NCBI RefSeq assembly: GCF_016412875.1
Contig: NZ_JAEKPD010000005.1
Coordinates: 62,001 to 126,000, forward strand
Direction: 5' to 3'
DNA: 64,000 nt
Origin: Palleronia pontilimi
Lineage (GTDB): Bacteria; Pseudomonadota; Alphaproteobacteria; Rhodobacterales; Rhodobacteraceae
Below the pieces are notes generated by a model. That model made no database searches. It had not been told where the DNA came from and worked only from the letters and a program-made list of their open reading frames with translations. Every line of letters begins with the position of its first letter. Positions within the stretch are counted from its first letter, which is position 1. Below, piece after piece: positions 33,314 through 41,872 of the stretch. A program made the position numbers and the translations under genes.

Positions 33314-34184
33314 CGGAGGGCGCGTCCAGCCCTTCGCGGATGACCGCGGCGCTGGCGGGCAACTTGCCACCCAGGTCGGCCAGCAGCCGGTCGTAGGCCG
33401 ACGCGAAGAACGGCCAGCCGATATTGTGGGCGTAGCGGTGATAGTGGATCACGGCCGCCCGGTTTGGCTCGGCCTGCCGGTCCGAGATCGAGTAATTGTA
33501 GCGCTCGTCCAGCACCGTCACGGGAATGCCGAAGCGCGCGCAGGCGATGGGCAGCGCCACTTGGTCGAGCCACGGACGCTTGCGGGCGACGGGCAGGTTG
33601 AAGTCGATATCCTGCGCCGTCTCGCGCCAGCGGGTGGCGAAATCCGGCGGCGCGCCCTCGCGGAAGGCGATGAAGCCCGCATTGTAATAGGGATAGAACT
33701 CGATCCGGCGGCCGCGGGTCAGGCGTACGCGCTCGGTGGGAAGCTCCATTCCGAAATGGGCATAGGCGCGGTCCCAGCGGTCGTTGTTCTTGCCCCAGGT
33801 GGGCTTGCCCTCGGGCACCGCGGCGATGCCGTCCGGGGGAGCAAGGCCGCGCAGGTCCAAAGCGTCACCGATCAGGATGTCGGTGTCGAGAAAGACGCCC
33901 GTGTCGCCATCGCGCGGCGCTTCGCAGGCGAAGATCTTGTTGCCGTGGGGAAAGGGTTTCTTCCACGCGCCACCGGGGATCGGCAGATCCGCGAGCCGCA
34001 CGCCGAGCCGGTCGTAGGCGGCGCGCAGGTCGTCGGGCGGCGCGCCGTTGCCCGGCACCGGCACGTAGGCGACGATGTCGAGATCGTGCACCACGCGAGC
34101 GCGCAACGAGGACGCGAGCAGCAGGCCCTGCGCGGCCATGTCGGGCCCGTCGACCACGAAGAAGGCGGTGATCCGCTCGCTCAT
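33306..34184 (-). CDS. Putative glycosyltransferase (paralogue of the 37845 gene)
   Basis: 292 residues. Landmarks are ITAFFVVDGPDMAAQGLLLA at the N-terminus, PHGNKIFACEAPRD near residue 79, and GVFLDTDILIGD near residue 94, a probable DxD sugar-nucleotide and metal site. The protein at 37845-38738 carries the same order (PHGNKIIAAMQPRD, then AFVDSDVLFLRD), so the two are duplicates in divergent operons. Family assignment beyond a GT-A-like fold is not secure. ATGA overlap with the upstream gene indicates coupling. Confidence 0.75.
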   Translation of the reverse strand: MSERITAFFVVDGPDMAAQGLLLASSLRARVVHDLDIVAYVPVPGNGAPPDDLRAAYDRLGVRLADLPIPGGAWKKPFPHGNKIFACEAPRDGDTGVFLDTDILIGDALDLRGLAPPDGIAAVPEGKPTWGKNNDRWDRAYAHFGMELPTERVRLTRGRRIEFYPYYNAGFIAFREGAPPDFATRWRETAQDIDFNLPVARKRPWLDQVALPIACARFGIPVTVLDERYNYSISDRQAEPNRAAVIHYHRYAHNIGWPFFASAYDRLLADLGGKLPASAAVIREGLDAPSDG

Positions 34185-36001
34185 GGCTGCGGCTCGAGCG
34201 GCTCGGGGCGGGCGTAGACGGCGGCCACGGCGGGATCGATGGGCAGGCGGCGGGTATAGCCCAGCTGCCCCAGCATCCCTTCCCACTGGCGCAACTCGGC
34301 AAATGCGTCGACCCACAGGCGGCCCGTCAGGGCGATGAGGGCGGGCGACCGAGGCACGGGCTTCAGCAGATCGAAGACAGCGCGCGGCACCAGCGCCGGA
34401 TCGCCCAGCGCCAGGTAGTCGGCGGGCGTGTCGCGCAGCAGCGCGGCCAGATCGTCCCCGTCGAGCAGGCGCAGCCGGTCCCCGGCCCGAAGATCGTTGC
34501 GGGTCCAGAGCTTGCGGATGAAGCTGCGCAGTTCCGGATGGCCCTCGACCAAGGTCACGCGCAGGTCTGGCCGCTCCTTGGCCAGGTGTGCGCCGATGAA
34601 CCCCGAGGTCGCGCCGATCTCGACCACATGGGCGAATTCGGGCAGCATCTTGGGCAGGTTGCGGGCCAGGTTGCGCTCGAACTTGCCCTCGGTGATCTGG
34701 ATCAGTCCCGGCGGCGTGAACAGGCGCGGATCGCAGGGCAGCTCGACCGAGTGGTTCCGGTGCCATTCCATAGGGGGATCGGCGCCCATGTCGGGGATGT
34801 CGCGCACGTAGGTGTCCACGGGGGCGATCATCCGCTCCTCGGGGGGCTTCGCCTTCTCGTCCTCGCGCTTGATCGCGGCGCGCTTTTCCATGTCCTTCAT
34901 CTGCGCGGCGATGGCATCCTTGTCGCGCTCTTTCGGGGGCTTGGCCTCGACCTGGGTGATGGGCACCTGCGACGCCGCCTGCAACTGGGACACGAAGGCG
35001 TCGTATTCGGGGCTGCCCTTGAACTCGGCCAGTCGTGCCTCGGCCCGTTCGAGGGCTGCGAAATGCAGCCGGTTCAGGACCGGGTCGGTCAGCAGCCCGT
35101 CGAAGATCTCGCGCCGCCGGTCGGTGTATCGCAACATCGCATCGTCGCGCACCTCGTTGCGGTCCTGCAAAGACCAGTAGTCGTCGTTGTACTTGTCCTT
35201 CTTGTTGTTCACGTTGCCGCGGAACTTGCGGATCGCGTAGCTGTCGATGGACTTGACCGCGTAGTGATTCATCTGCGCCCAGTCATAGCCGATGGTGCGC
35301 ACGATCGACCGCCAGCCGCGGAACTTGAAATATTCCTCCATCTCGCGGCCCGAGCCATTCAGCCACTTTACGGAATGCGGATAATCCGTATCCAGCACCT
35401 TGTTCTTCATCTTGGGCCGGTGGATCCCCAGTTTCCACTTCTCTGGATCGAACTGGAAAAGGGTCTTCACGCCCCAGCCCTTGTTCCACATGGGGGGTGC
35501 TGCCATCAGGTATTGCTCGGTCACGAAGTCGCGGGACCAGTGCTGCACGCCGCCCGACCCGAAGATCCGCCAGGTGATGACCATGCCGTTGGCGCCTTCG
35601 TCCTTGATCGACTGGATCATGCCATCCAGCGACCCGTCGCCGTGCTTGATGCACAGGAACTCGTCGGCGTCGAAGATCAGCACCCAGTCGCTGTCCTGCA
35701 CCAGCGGCTCGTCCTGGGCGTATTTGATCGCCGAGGGCTGCGGCTTCATCCCCTTGGGGATGTCGTTGCGGCGGTGATAGGCGAGCCCCAGCTCTTCCAG
35801 CCGCATCAACATCGTGTCGGTGCCGTCGGTGCAGTCGTTGGTATAGACCACCAGGTCGGTGAATCCGACCGCCATGTGGTGCGCGACCCATTCCAGCAGG
35901 TAGGGGCCTTCGTCCTTCATCATCGACACCGCGGTGACGCGCCCGTGGGGCGACACCGCCTTGACGGGAAGCTGCGGCTGGACCTGCGCGGTGTCGGGCA
36001 T
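34181..36001 (-). CDS. Fusion of family 2 glycosyltransferase and SAM-methyltransferase-like domain
   Basis: 606 residues from ATG 36001; an in-frame ATG at 36049 is the alternative. Residues 1-330 are a Glyco_tranf_2_4 domain (VSMMKDEGPYLLEWVAHHMA, TNDCTDGTD, IFDADEFLCI). Residues 340-430 form a charged linker with KPPKERDKD and KAKPPEERM. Residues 440-606 look like a class I methyltransferase: FAHVVEIGATSGFIGAHLAK as motif I, then LRVTLVEGHPELRSFIRKL. Such a fusion could add and methylate a sugar in one pass. The methyltransferase half is truncated compared with free-standing enzymes and may be inactive. Confidence 0.82.
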   Translation of the reverse strand: MPDTAQVQPQLPVKAVSPHGRVTAVSMMKDEGPYLLEWVAHHMAVGFTDLVVYTNDCTDGTDTMLMRLEELGLAYHRRNDIPKGMKPQPSAIKYAQDEPLVQDSDWVLIFDADEFLCIKHGDGSLDGMIQSIKDEGANGMVITWRIFGSGGVQHWSRDFVTEQYLMAAPPMWNKGWGVKTLFQFDPEKWKLGIHRPKMKNKVLDTDYPHSVKWLNGSGREMEEYFKFRGWRSIVRTIGYDWAQMNHYAVKSIDSYAIRKFRGNVNNKKDKYNDDYWSLQDRNEVRDDAMLRYTDRRREIFDGLLTDPVLNRLHFAALERAEARLAEFKGSPEYDAFVSQLQAASQVPITQVEAKPPKERDKDAIAAQMKDMEKRAAIKREDEKAKPPEERMIAPVDTYVRDIPDMGADPPMEWHRNHSVELPCDPRLFTPPGLIQITEGKFERNLARNLPKMLPEFAHVVEIGATSGFIGAHLAKERPDLRVTLVEGHPELRSFIRKLWTRNDLRAGDRLRLLDGDDLAALLRDTPADYLALGDPALVPRAVFDLLKPVPRSPALIALTGRLWVDAFAELRQWEGMLGQLGYTRRLPIDPAVAAVYARPEPLEPQP

Positions 36002-36044
36002 GGATCGAAATTTTTGCCTGTTCGGGACGCTTGGGGCGCCGATC

Positions 36045-36073
36045 TCCATACTATTTGCACATTTCCTTGCCAA
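36045..36073 (-). promoter_or_regulatory. Weak candidate promoter of the glycosyltransferase-methyltransferase fusion operon
   Basis: On the minus strand TTGGCA (36073-36068) and TATGGA (36050-36045) stand 17 bases apart. If real, transcription would begin near 36040, excluding the ATG at 36049 and supporting the start at 36001. The rest of the 251-bp divergent gap shows nothing decisive. Confidence 0.3.
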
Positions 36074-36252
36074 GGTAAGCCCCAACAGGCGGACACCTCC
36101 CTGGCCCGCATCGGCATCTGCGCCTTTTTCGCAAAGCGCGGATCGCGATGATGGACAGGGCCGAGCCACGCGGGCATTGTCCACGAAACGATAACAATTC
36201 GGCGCAGAATGGGGGGATTTCCCCTGAACCGCGCCTCAAGTCAGAGGCTGAA

Positions 36253-37065
36253 ATGGCAGAACTCAACCGCCGCCCCGTCGCTTCGCTGTGGATCGGCGAG
36301 AAGCTCCAATACCTCAACCAGCTCTGCCTGGCGAGCCATGTCCAGGCGGGCCACCCAACGATCCTGTATTGCACGCATAACGTCGGAAATGTCCCCGAGG
36401 GCGTCGAGATGCGCGACGCCAAAGAGGTCATGGACATCGACATGGCGCTGGTCGAAGGCACCTCGGCGTCGTTCTGGTCCAACGTGTTCCGCTACAAGAT
36501 GATCAAGAAGGACGACGCGATCTGGATCGACTGCGACGCCTTCTGCCACCGCCCCTTCCCCGACGAGATGGACAACATCTTCGCGGGCCACGGGATGCGC
36601 GGCGCGCTGAATTGCGGCGTGGTGAAGATCCCGCGCGAGGGCGCGCTGATCGACATGCTGCTGGACTATTACGACAACCTTCCCGACTACCCGCCCTGGT
36701 TCAACAAGAACCAGCGCAAGAAGCTGGACCGGCAGAAGGACAACATTCCGCACAGCGAAAAGATCTACAAGGCCGAGCGCACGGCGTTTGGGCCGCAAGC
36801 CTTCACCTATTTCGCCCAGCAGACCGGCGATTACGACAAGGCCATGACGCCGGACACGCTGTACCCCGTGCCCTTCCAGCTGAACGACATCTTCTACGAC
36901 CCGCACGGCCGCGTCGAAGGCTGGTTCACCGACGACACGCTGTCCGTGCACCTCTACACCAACGGGACAAAGCCCTGGTGGCGCAAGAACCCGCCGCTCG
37001 AGAACTCGTATGCCTGGCGGATGTGCCGACAGGTGGGGATCGACCCCGCCAAGGCGCTGGAATGA
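36253..37065 (+). CDS. Putative glycosyltransferase (DxD, GT32-like)
   Basis: 270 residues from ATG 36253, which has AGAGG six bases upstream. The start (VASLWIGEKLQYLNQLCLAS) and the aspartate motif DDAIWIDCDAFCHRPFP near residue 90 resemble capsular and alpha-1,4-glycosyltransferases of the GT32 type. GALNCGVVKIPREG follows as in that fold. Substrate unknown. It is the first of three plus-strand genes opposite the three-gene minus-strand glycan operon. Confidence 0.75.
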   Translation: MAELNRRPVASLWIGEKLQYLNQLCLASHVQAGHPTILYCTHNVGNVPEGVEMRDAKEVMDIDMALVEGTSASFWSNVFRYKMIKKDDAIWIDCDAFCHRPFPDEMDNIFAGHGMRGALNCGVVKIPREGALIDMLLDYYDNLPDYPPWFNKNQRKKLDRQKDNIPHSEKIYKAERTAFGPQAFTYFAQQTGDYDKAMTPDTLYPVPFQLNDIFYDPHGRVEGWFTDDTLSVHLYTNGTKPWWRKNPPLENSYAWRMCRQVGIDPAKALE

Positions 37066-37102
37066 CCGCAGGTCGAAGCCCGGATCGGAAAGGGGAAAGC
37101 CG

Positions 37103-37843
37103 ATGAGCTTTGAAGACACGATCACCGAAGCGCAGAACAGCGCTGACCTTGCGGCGCTCGAAGCGGACGGGACGCCCCGCACGCAAGCCGAACGCAAGGC
37201 CATCAAGATGGTGCGCCGCTACCGGCGGAACCTGCGGGCCGCCGAGGCCCACGCCCACCTGGCGGGCATCTGCAGCATGCTGTGCGAAGGCGACATCGTC
37301 ATGGACATCGGCGCCAACCTGGGCGAAATCACCGCCCCCCTGGCCGAAACCGGCGCACGCGTCGTCGCCTACGAGCCCGATCCCTGGACCTTCGCCCAAC
37401 TCGACGAACGGTTCGCGAAAAACCCCAATGTCGAGCTGGTGAATGCCGCCATCGGCCGCAAGGCGGGCACCGTCCAGCTGATGCGCGCCGACAATTTCGA
37501 CCGCAATCCCCAGGGCGCGTCGGTGAAGTCCACCACCGTGACAGGCGGCCGCGCGATCGACGAAAGCACGGCGATCGACGTCGAGATGCGCGGCTTCCTG
37601 GACGAGGTGGCGCGCCTGACGTCCGGTGGCGGCGGGATCGCGTTCTGCAAGATGGATATCGAAGGCGCCGAACTGGAGATCCTGGAAGACCTCGTGGCGC
37701 GGCGCGCGCTCGACCCGATCCGATGCCTCGTCGCGGAAACCCACGAGCACAAGTTCAAGGAGCTTCGGCCCCGCTTCCGCGCGCTACGCGCCGCCGCGGC
37801 CGAAGCCTATCCGAAGCGACGCCTGAACCTCGACTGGATCTGA
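37103..37843 (+). CDS. FkbM-family SAM-dependent methyltransferase
   Basis: 246 residues from ATG 37103 behind AAAGGGGAAAG. Motif I is IVMDIGANLGEITAPLAETG near residue 71. VVAYEPDPWTFAQLDERF follows, and the FkbM signature FCKMDIEGAELEILEDL lies near residue 180. FkbM enzymes O-methylate sugars and polyketides; next to glycosyltransferase genes a sugar O-methyltransferase is likely. The next gene starts one base after its stop. Confidence 0.88.
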   Translation: MSFEDTITEAQNSADLAALEADGTPRTQAERKAIKMVRRYRRNLRAAEAHAHLAGICSMLCEGDIVMDIGANLGEITAPLAETGARVVAYEPDPWTFAQLDERFAKNPNVELVNAAIGRKAGTVQLMRADNFDRNPQGASVKSTTVTGGRAIDESTAIDVEMRGFLDEVARLTSGGGGIAFCKMDIEGAELEILEDLVARRALDPIRCLVAETHEHKFKELRPRFRALRAAAAEAYPKRRLNLDWI

Positions 37844-37844
37844 C

Positions 37845-38738
37845 ATGGCGCGGCCCCGACTGACCTTCGCCTACATCGTCGAGCCGCCGGACTACCAGAT
37901 CCTGGCCTGCACCCTGCTGGCGTCAATCCGCACCCATTTCGGCGATGACGTGGCCGCCGTCGGCTACTGCCCCGAACACCGCATGGACGAGCTGCATCCG
38001 TCGGTCTTCAAGGCGCACGAAATCATGCAGGCCGAGCTCAGGCCCATGAGAACGCAAGGCATGTGGGACGAGGACTACCCCCACGGCAACAAGATCATCG
38101 CCGCGATGCAACCGCGCGACAGCGAATATTCGGCCTTCGTCGACAGCGACGTTCTGTTCCTGCGCGACAACACGCCCGACAACCTGATCCGCGCGGACCA
38201 CGTATCCTGCTCGGCGGCGGCATCGATGACCTGGGCCGGCGAAGAGATGTGGGACATCGTCTACGGCGCGCTCGACATGGAGATCCCCGATGAGCGCATG
38301 GAATACATGCGCCGCCCGCGCGGCCCGTCGATCCCCTATTTCTCGGCGGGGCTGGTGGTCTTCCCCGAAGCGCCCGGCAGCGACAGCCGCTTTCCCGATG
38401 TGTGGTACGACACCGCGCGCCAGATCGACCGGGTCGAGTCGCTGGAATTCCGCCGCCCCTACCTCGACCAGATGTCGCTGCCGCCGGCGATCCGGCGCGC
38501 GGGCCTGGACTGGAACATCCTGCCCGAAGAACAGCACTATATCCTGGGCGGACGGCTGCGGGGCGAGCCGCTGCCCGAGGACCGCGACATCTACACGGTC
38601 CACTACCGCAAGGCGGGCATCCTGAAGGAAATCGGCTTGCAGAAATACGCGCGGGGCCTTCTGGGCAAGCAGACGGGCGTGTCCTTTGTCAGGCGCCTGA
38701 CGGACAGCCCCGAGAAGATAAAAGAGGGCAGCAAGTAA
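37845..38738 (+). CDS. Putative glycosyltransferase (paralogue of the 33306 gene)
   Basis: 297 residues. LTFAYIVEPPDYQILACTLL at the start, YPHGNKIIAAMQPRD near residue 79 and the probable sugar-nucleotide site AFVDSDVLFLRD near residue 96 align in order with the protein encoded at 33306-34184. IPYFSAGLVVFPEAPG near residue 165 may line the acceptor site. The exact family is not certain. It is the last gene of the plus-strand glycan operon and is one base from the FkbM gene. Confidence 0.75.
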   Translation: MARPRLTFAYIVEPPDYQILACTLLASIRTHFGDDVAAVGYCPEHRMDELHPSVFKAHEIMQAELRPMRTQGMWDEDYPHGNKIIAAMQPRDSEYSAFVDSDVLFLRDNTPDNLIRADHVSCSAAASMTWAGEEMWDIVYGALDMEIPDERMEYMRRPRGPSIPYFSAGLVVFPEAPGSDSRFPDVWYDTARQIDRVESLEFRRPYLDQMSLPPAIRRAGLDWNILPEEQHYILGGRLRGEPLPEDRDIYTVHYRKAGILKEIGLQKYARGLLGKQTGVSFVRRLTDSPEKIKEGSK

Positions 38739-38741
38739 GAC

Positions 38742-38753
38742 TTGGTTAACCAA
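38742..38753. promoter_or_regulatory. Palindrome TTGGTTAACCAA upstream of the 38873 gene
   Basis: A perfect 12-bp palindrome starts three bases past the preceding stop. A possible promoter lies further down, TTGAAC (38797-38802) with TAGGTT (38820-38825) at 17-base spacing. The binding protein is unknown. Confidence 0.3.
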
Positions 38754-38872
38754 TCAGTCGCGTGCCCTGACAAATCTTCCCAATCTGGCCCAATTGTTGA
38801 ACGTATTGTCGGGCATGTTTAGGTTAATCGCAGACCCAACTGCGTCGATCGAAGCTGCTTGAGGCACACCAG

Positions 38873-39715
38873 ATGAACTCAGTGACCGACACTATCGAAG
38901 ACGAGACGAGCGAGCCCGTCGGCGGCCGGGACTTTTCGTATGATCTGATGCCGGGCGTCTCGATCGCGCTGGAGCGTCGCGGACCCGAGCTTCTGGTCTG
39001 CTTCGGTGTGAACGACGCGCTCGCCCACGTGACCGATGACATGGAATGCTCGCTTCTGCGCATCGACACCGACGACGCGGAAAAGCTGCACAGCGACCAG
39101 ATGGTCGGCTATTTCGATGCCCTGCTGGATTCGACCCTGCTGGATGAATTCGACAGCGTTCTGTTCGTGGGCGTCGGCGCAACGGCCGCGGCGGCCCTTG
39201 GCTATTCGATCTGCGCACCCATGGCGCGGGTGCTCGTGCTGGGGCCCCGCGGCGCGCTGCCCCAGACGGGTCGCTACGCCCCCAGCGCGGCGAACCTGGC
39301 GGTGGCCGAACAGATCCACGTGGTCTTCGATCCCCGAGACGCCGAACAGCGGCTCATGGCCCAGAAGATCGCGGCGCGCGGCGCGAAGGCCCTGCCCATG
39401 CGATTCGGCATGAGCGGCGACCTGATCGAGGATCTCGACGAGCTCGGTGCGCTGGAAAGCGTGTTGGGCGACGCCGTGGATGGCGAACTTGGCGCGCGGG
39501 CCTATTTCCAGGCCCTGCGCACGCGTCGGCGCAACAACCTTTATCTGCGCACCCTGACGGGGCGCCTGACCAATCCCGACCGTCCCGTGCTGCGCGCGCT
39601 GGTGCTGCGTCATATCGGCGAAAAGCTGGGTCGCAGGCGCTACATGGCGCAATACGAACGGGTCGTCGAAGAGCTTGCGGCCAAGGGCATCCGCGTCCCG
39701 TCGCCTGCGAGCTGA
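38873..39715 (+). CDS. Conserved-looking protein of unknown function
   Basis: 280 residues, soluble. The middle contains VLFVGVGATAAAALGYSICA near residue 97, resembling a nucleotide-binding or alpha/beta-hydrolase nucleophile turn. MARVLVLGPRGALPQTGRY follows, and a basic segment LRTRRRNNLYLRTLTGRL lies near residue 215. Similar proteins in related genomes are sometimes named phosphoadenosine phosphosulfate reductase; I see none of that enzyme's PP-loop or cysteine motifs and do not adopt the name. It stands alone between the glycan operon and pyrC, with a palindrome in its 134-bp upstream gap. Confidence 0.7.
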   Translation: MNSVTDTIEDETSEPVGGRDFSYDLMPGVSIALERRGPELLVCFGVNDALAHVTDDMECSLLRIDTDDAEKLHSDQMVGYFDALLDSTLLDEFDSVLFVGVGATAAAALGYSICAPMARVLVLGPRGALPQTGRYAPSAANLAVAEQIHVVFDPRDAEQRLMAQKIAARGAKALPMRFGMSGDLIEDLDELGALESVLGDAVDGELGARAYFQALRTRRRNNLYLRTLTGRLTNPDRPVLRALVLRHIGEKLGRRRYMAQYERVVEELAAKGIRVPSPAS

Positions 39716-39763
39716 TCCAACTCGTCTGGTCTTGCGCGCCGCAATCCTGTAGCCAATCGCGCC

Positions 39764-40801
39764 ATGGACCGACTGACCTTGCGCCGCCCCGATGACTGGC
39801 ACCTGCATCTGCGCGATGGCGCTATGATGCGCGCCGTGTTGCCGGAAACCACACGCCATTTCGCCCGCGCGATCGTGATGCCGAACCTCGTGCCACCGGT
39901 GGTGACCGGTCGCGACGCGGCCGAATATCGCGACCGCATTCTGTCCGCCAAGCCGAAGGGGTCGAAATTCCGCCCCCTGATGACGCTCTACCTGACCGAA
40001 GAGACCGAGGTGCGCGACCTGCGCGCCGCCGCCGATATCGGTCTGATCACCGCCGTGAAGCTCTATCCGGCGGGGGCCACGACAAACTCGGCCTCGGGCG
40101 TGCGGGATTTCACCAAGGTCCGCCGCGTGCTGGAAAACATGGCCCAGATCGGGCTGCCGCTTTGCGTCCACGGCGAGGTGACCGACCCCGAGATCGATAT
40201 CTTCGATCGCGAGGCGGCGTTCATCGAGCGCGTGCTCGACCCGATCCGGCGCGATATTCCGGGGCTGCGGGTGATCATGGAGCATGTCACCACCTCGGAC
40301 GCCGTGGACTACGTGCGATCGGGCGGCGACGATATTGCGGCCACGATCACGACGCATCACCTGGTCATCAACCGGAACCACATCCTGGCGGGCGGAATCC
40401 GGCCGCATTATTACTGCCTGCCCGTCGCCAAGCGCGAATCCCACCGCCGCGCACTTGTCCAGGCCGCCACTTCGGGCGACGCGTCCTTCTTCCTGGGCAC
40501 TGACAGCGCCCCCCACACCGACGCCGCCAAGCTGCAAGCCTGCGGCTGCGCGGGCTGCTTCACGGCCACGAACACCCTGTCGATCCTGGCCGAGGTTTTC
40601 GAGGCGGCGGGTGCGCTGGACCGGCTCGAAGCCTTCACCTCGCTGAACGGCCCGGCCTTCTACCGGCTTCCCGTGAACGACGGCACGATCACGCTGGAAC
40701 GGGGCGATTCCGTGACCTACCCCGCCGCCATCGACACCGAGGACGGGCCGGTCACCGTGTTCGATCCCGGGATGCCGCTCCACTGGCGCGTCCGAGACTG
40801 A
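39764..40801 (+). CDS. pyrC: Dihydroorotase (class II)
   Basis: 345 residues, the usual length of homodimeric class II enzymes. Zinc ligands are in DWHLHLRDG near residue 12, the carboxylated lysine in [13 protein letters not shown] near residue 100, a histidine in LCVHGE, a histidine in MEHVTT, and the catalytic aspartate in GTDSAPHT. It closes carbamoyl aspartate to dihydroorotate in pyrimidine synthesis. The next pathway gene in the window, pyrE, follows after 171 bp that hold a 64-bp inverted repeat. Confidence 0.95.
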   Translation: MDRLTLRRPDDWHLHLRDGAMMRAVLPETTRHFARAIVMPNLVPPVVTGRDAAEYRDRILSAKPKGSKFRPLMTLYLTEETEVRDLRAAADIGLITAVKLYPAGATTNSASGVRDFTKVRRVLENMAQIGLPLCVHGEVTDPEIDIFDREAAFIERVLDPIRRDIPGLRVIMEHVTTSDAVDYVRSGGDDIAATITTHHLVINRNHILAGGIRPHYYCLPVAKRESHRRALVQAATSGDASFFLGTDSAPHTDAAKLQACGCAGCFTATNTLSILAEVFEAAGALDRLEAFTSLNGPAFYRLPVNDGTITLERGDSVTYPAAIDTEDGPVTVFDPGMPLHWRVRD

Positions 40802-40812
40802 CCGCCCAACAA

Positions 40813-40876
40813 GGTATTTATCGGACCAGTGATGATAGTGCGCGGCGCTTGCTGGCATCACTGGTCCTTAAATACC
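40813..40876. repeat. 64-bp inverted repeat between pyrC and pyrE
   Basis: The left arm (40813-40834, GGTATTTA-TC-GGACCAGTGATG) pairs with the right arm (40856-40876), whose complement reads GGTATTTA-A-GGACCAGTGATG. The arms match at 20 positions with a small internal difference. The 21-base centre is GC-rich. The ends share GGTATTT with the dispersed intergenic elements. It may act as a terminator or mRNA-stabilising stem, or be a miniature mobile element. Confidence 0.8.
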
Positions 40877-40972
40877 TGGAAGCAACGCCCGCGACATTGA
40901 CCGAGATCGGGGGGCTTGGCGCGCCCGGGCCGGTGGCCTAATCAGGGCGAAAGCTGCCCCGAGGAGCGCGTT

Positions 40973-41647
40973 ATGATCCCCACGTCCTTTCCGCCCCGCG
41001 ACGAGATCGCGCGTCTCAGCGCCGGAATGCTGCTGGAAATCGGCGCCGTGCATTTCAACGCGCGCGAGCCCTTCACCTTGGCCAGCGGCTTGCCGTCGCC
41101 CACCTATATCGATTGCCGCAAGCTGATCTCGTATCCGCGCATCCGCAGCACGCTGATGGATTTTTTGACCGTCACCGTCATGCGCGACGCGGGGTTCGAG
41201 GCGTTCGACAACGTCGCGGGCGGCGAGACGGCGGGCATCCCGTTTGCCGCGCTGGTGGCCGAGCGGATGGCCCTGCCGATGAGCTACGTGCGCAAGAAGC
41301 CCAAGGGCTACGGGCGCAACGCGCGGATCGAAGGGGTGATGACCGAAGGCCAGCGCGTGCTTCTGGTCGAGGATCTGACCACCGATGGCGGCTCGAAGCT
41401 GAGCTTCGTGGACGCCATTCGCGACACCGGCGCGACCTGCGCCCATACGGCCGTCATCTTCAGCTACGGCATCTTCCCGGAAACGGAAAAGACGCTGGGC
41501 GATCACGGTGTGGCGCTGCACAGCCTGTGCACCTGGTGGGACGTTCTGGCCGCGGCCCGCGCGCGGGGCAGTTTCGACGACGAAACCCTGCAGGGCGTCG
41601 AGACTTTCCTGCGCGACCCGCGCGCCTGGCAGGCCGCGCGCGGCTGA
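40973..41647 (+). CDS. pyrE: Orotate phosphoribosyltransferase
   Basis: 224 residues from ATG 40973, with GAGGAG upstream. The PRPP-binding motif is [14 protein letters not shown] near residue 125. The family start ([19 protein letters not shown]) and the mobile-loop lysines ([12 protein letters not shown] near residue 104) are present. It joins orotate to PRPP to make OMP. It pairs functionally with pyrC just upstream. Confidence 0.94.
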   Translation: MIPTSFPPRDEIARLSAGMLLEIGAVHFNAREPFTLASGLPSPTYIDCRKLISYPRIRSTLMDFLTVTVMRDAGFEAFDNVAGGETAGIPFAALVAERMALPMSYVRKKPKGYGRNARIEGVMTEGQRVLLVEDLTTDGGSKLSFVDAIRDTGATCAHTAVIFSYGIFPETEKTLGDHGVALHSLCTWWDVLAAARARGSFDDETLQGVETFLRDPRAWQAARG

Positions 41648-41872
41648 GACGGAAGGATTCGTCCACAGATGTGGATGGGTCGGTGGCATAAGTCCGGGAT
41701 AGCTTCTGGCCCGGGCGAAAAGCTGTCACGGTATCGCGGATCTTGTGATAGGCTGCAAAAGGCGCACCAGATAAGGTGGCGGAAATAATCTGCCCAAGTG
41801 GCTTATCCCATCTTGCGAGACGCCGGGATTGGGCGCTAACCCAAGGGCGCCGGGGGGCAAGGGAGCAGGAAC

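Noticed and set aside
38873-39715. Naming the unknown gene phosphoadenosine phosphosulfate reductase
   Set aside because: It lacks the PP-loop SSFGAES-type motif and the catalytic cysteines seen in the true enzyme at 20906-21637.
41655-41820. DnaA boxes upstream of dnaB
   Set aside because: TGTGGATGG and TTATCCCAT are each two mismatches from consensus. There is no cluster or AT-rich unwinding stretch, so no origin is claimed.
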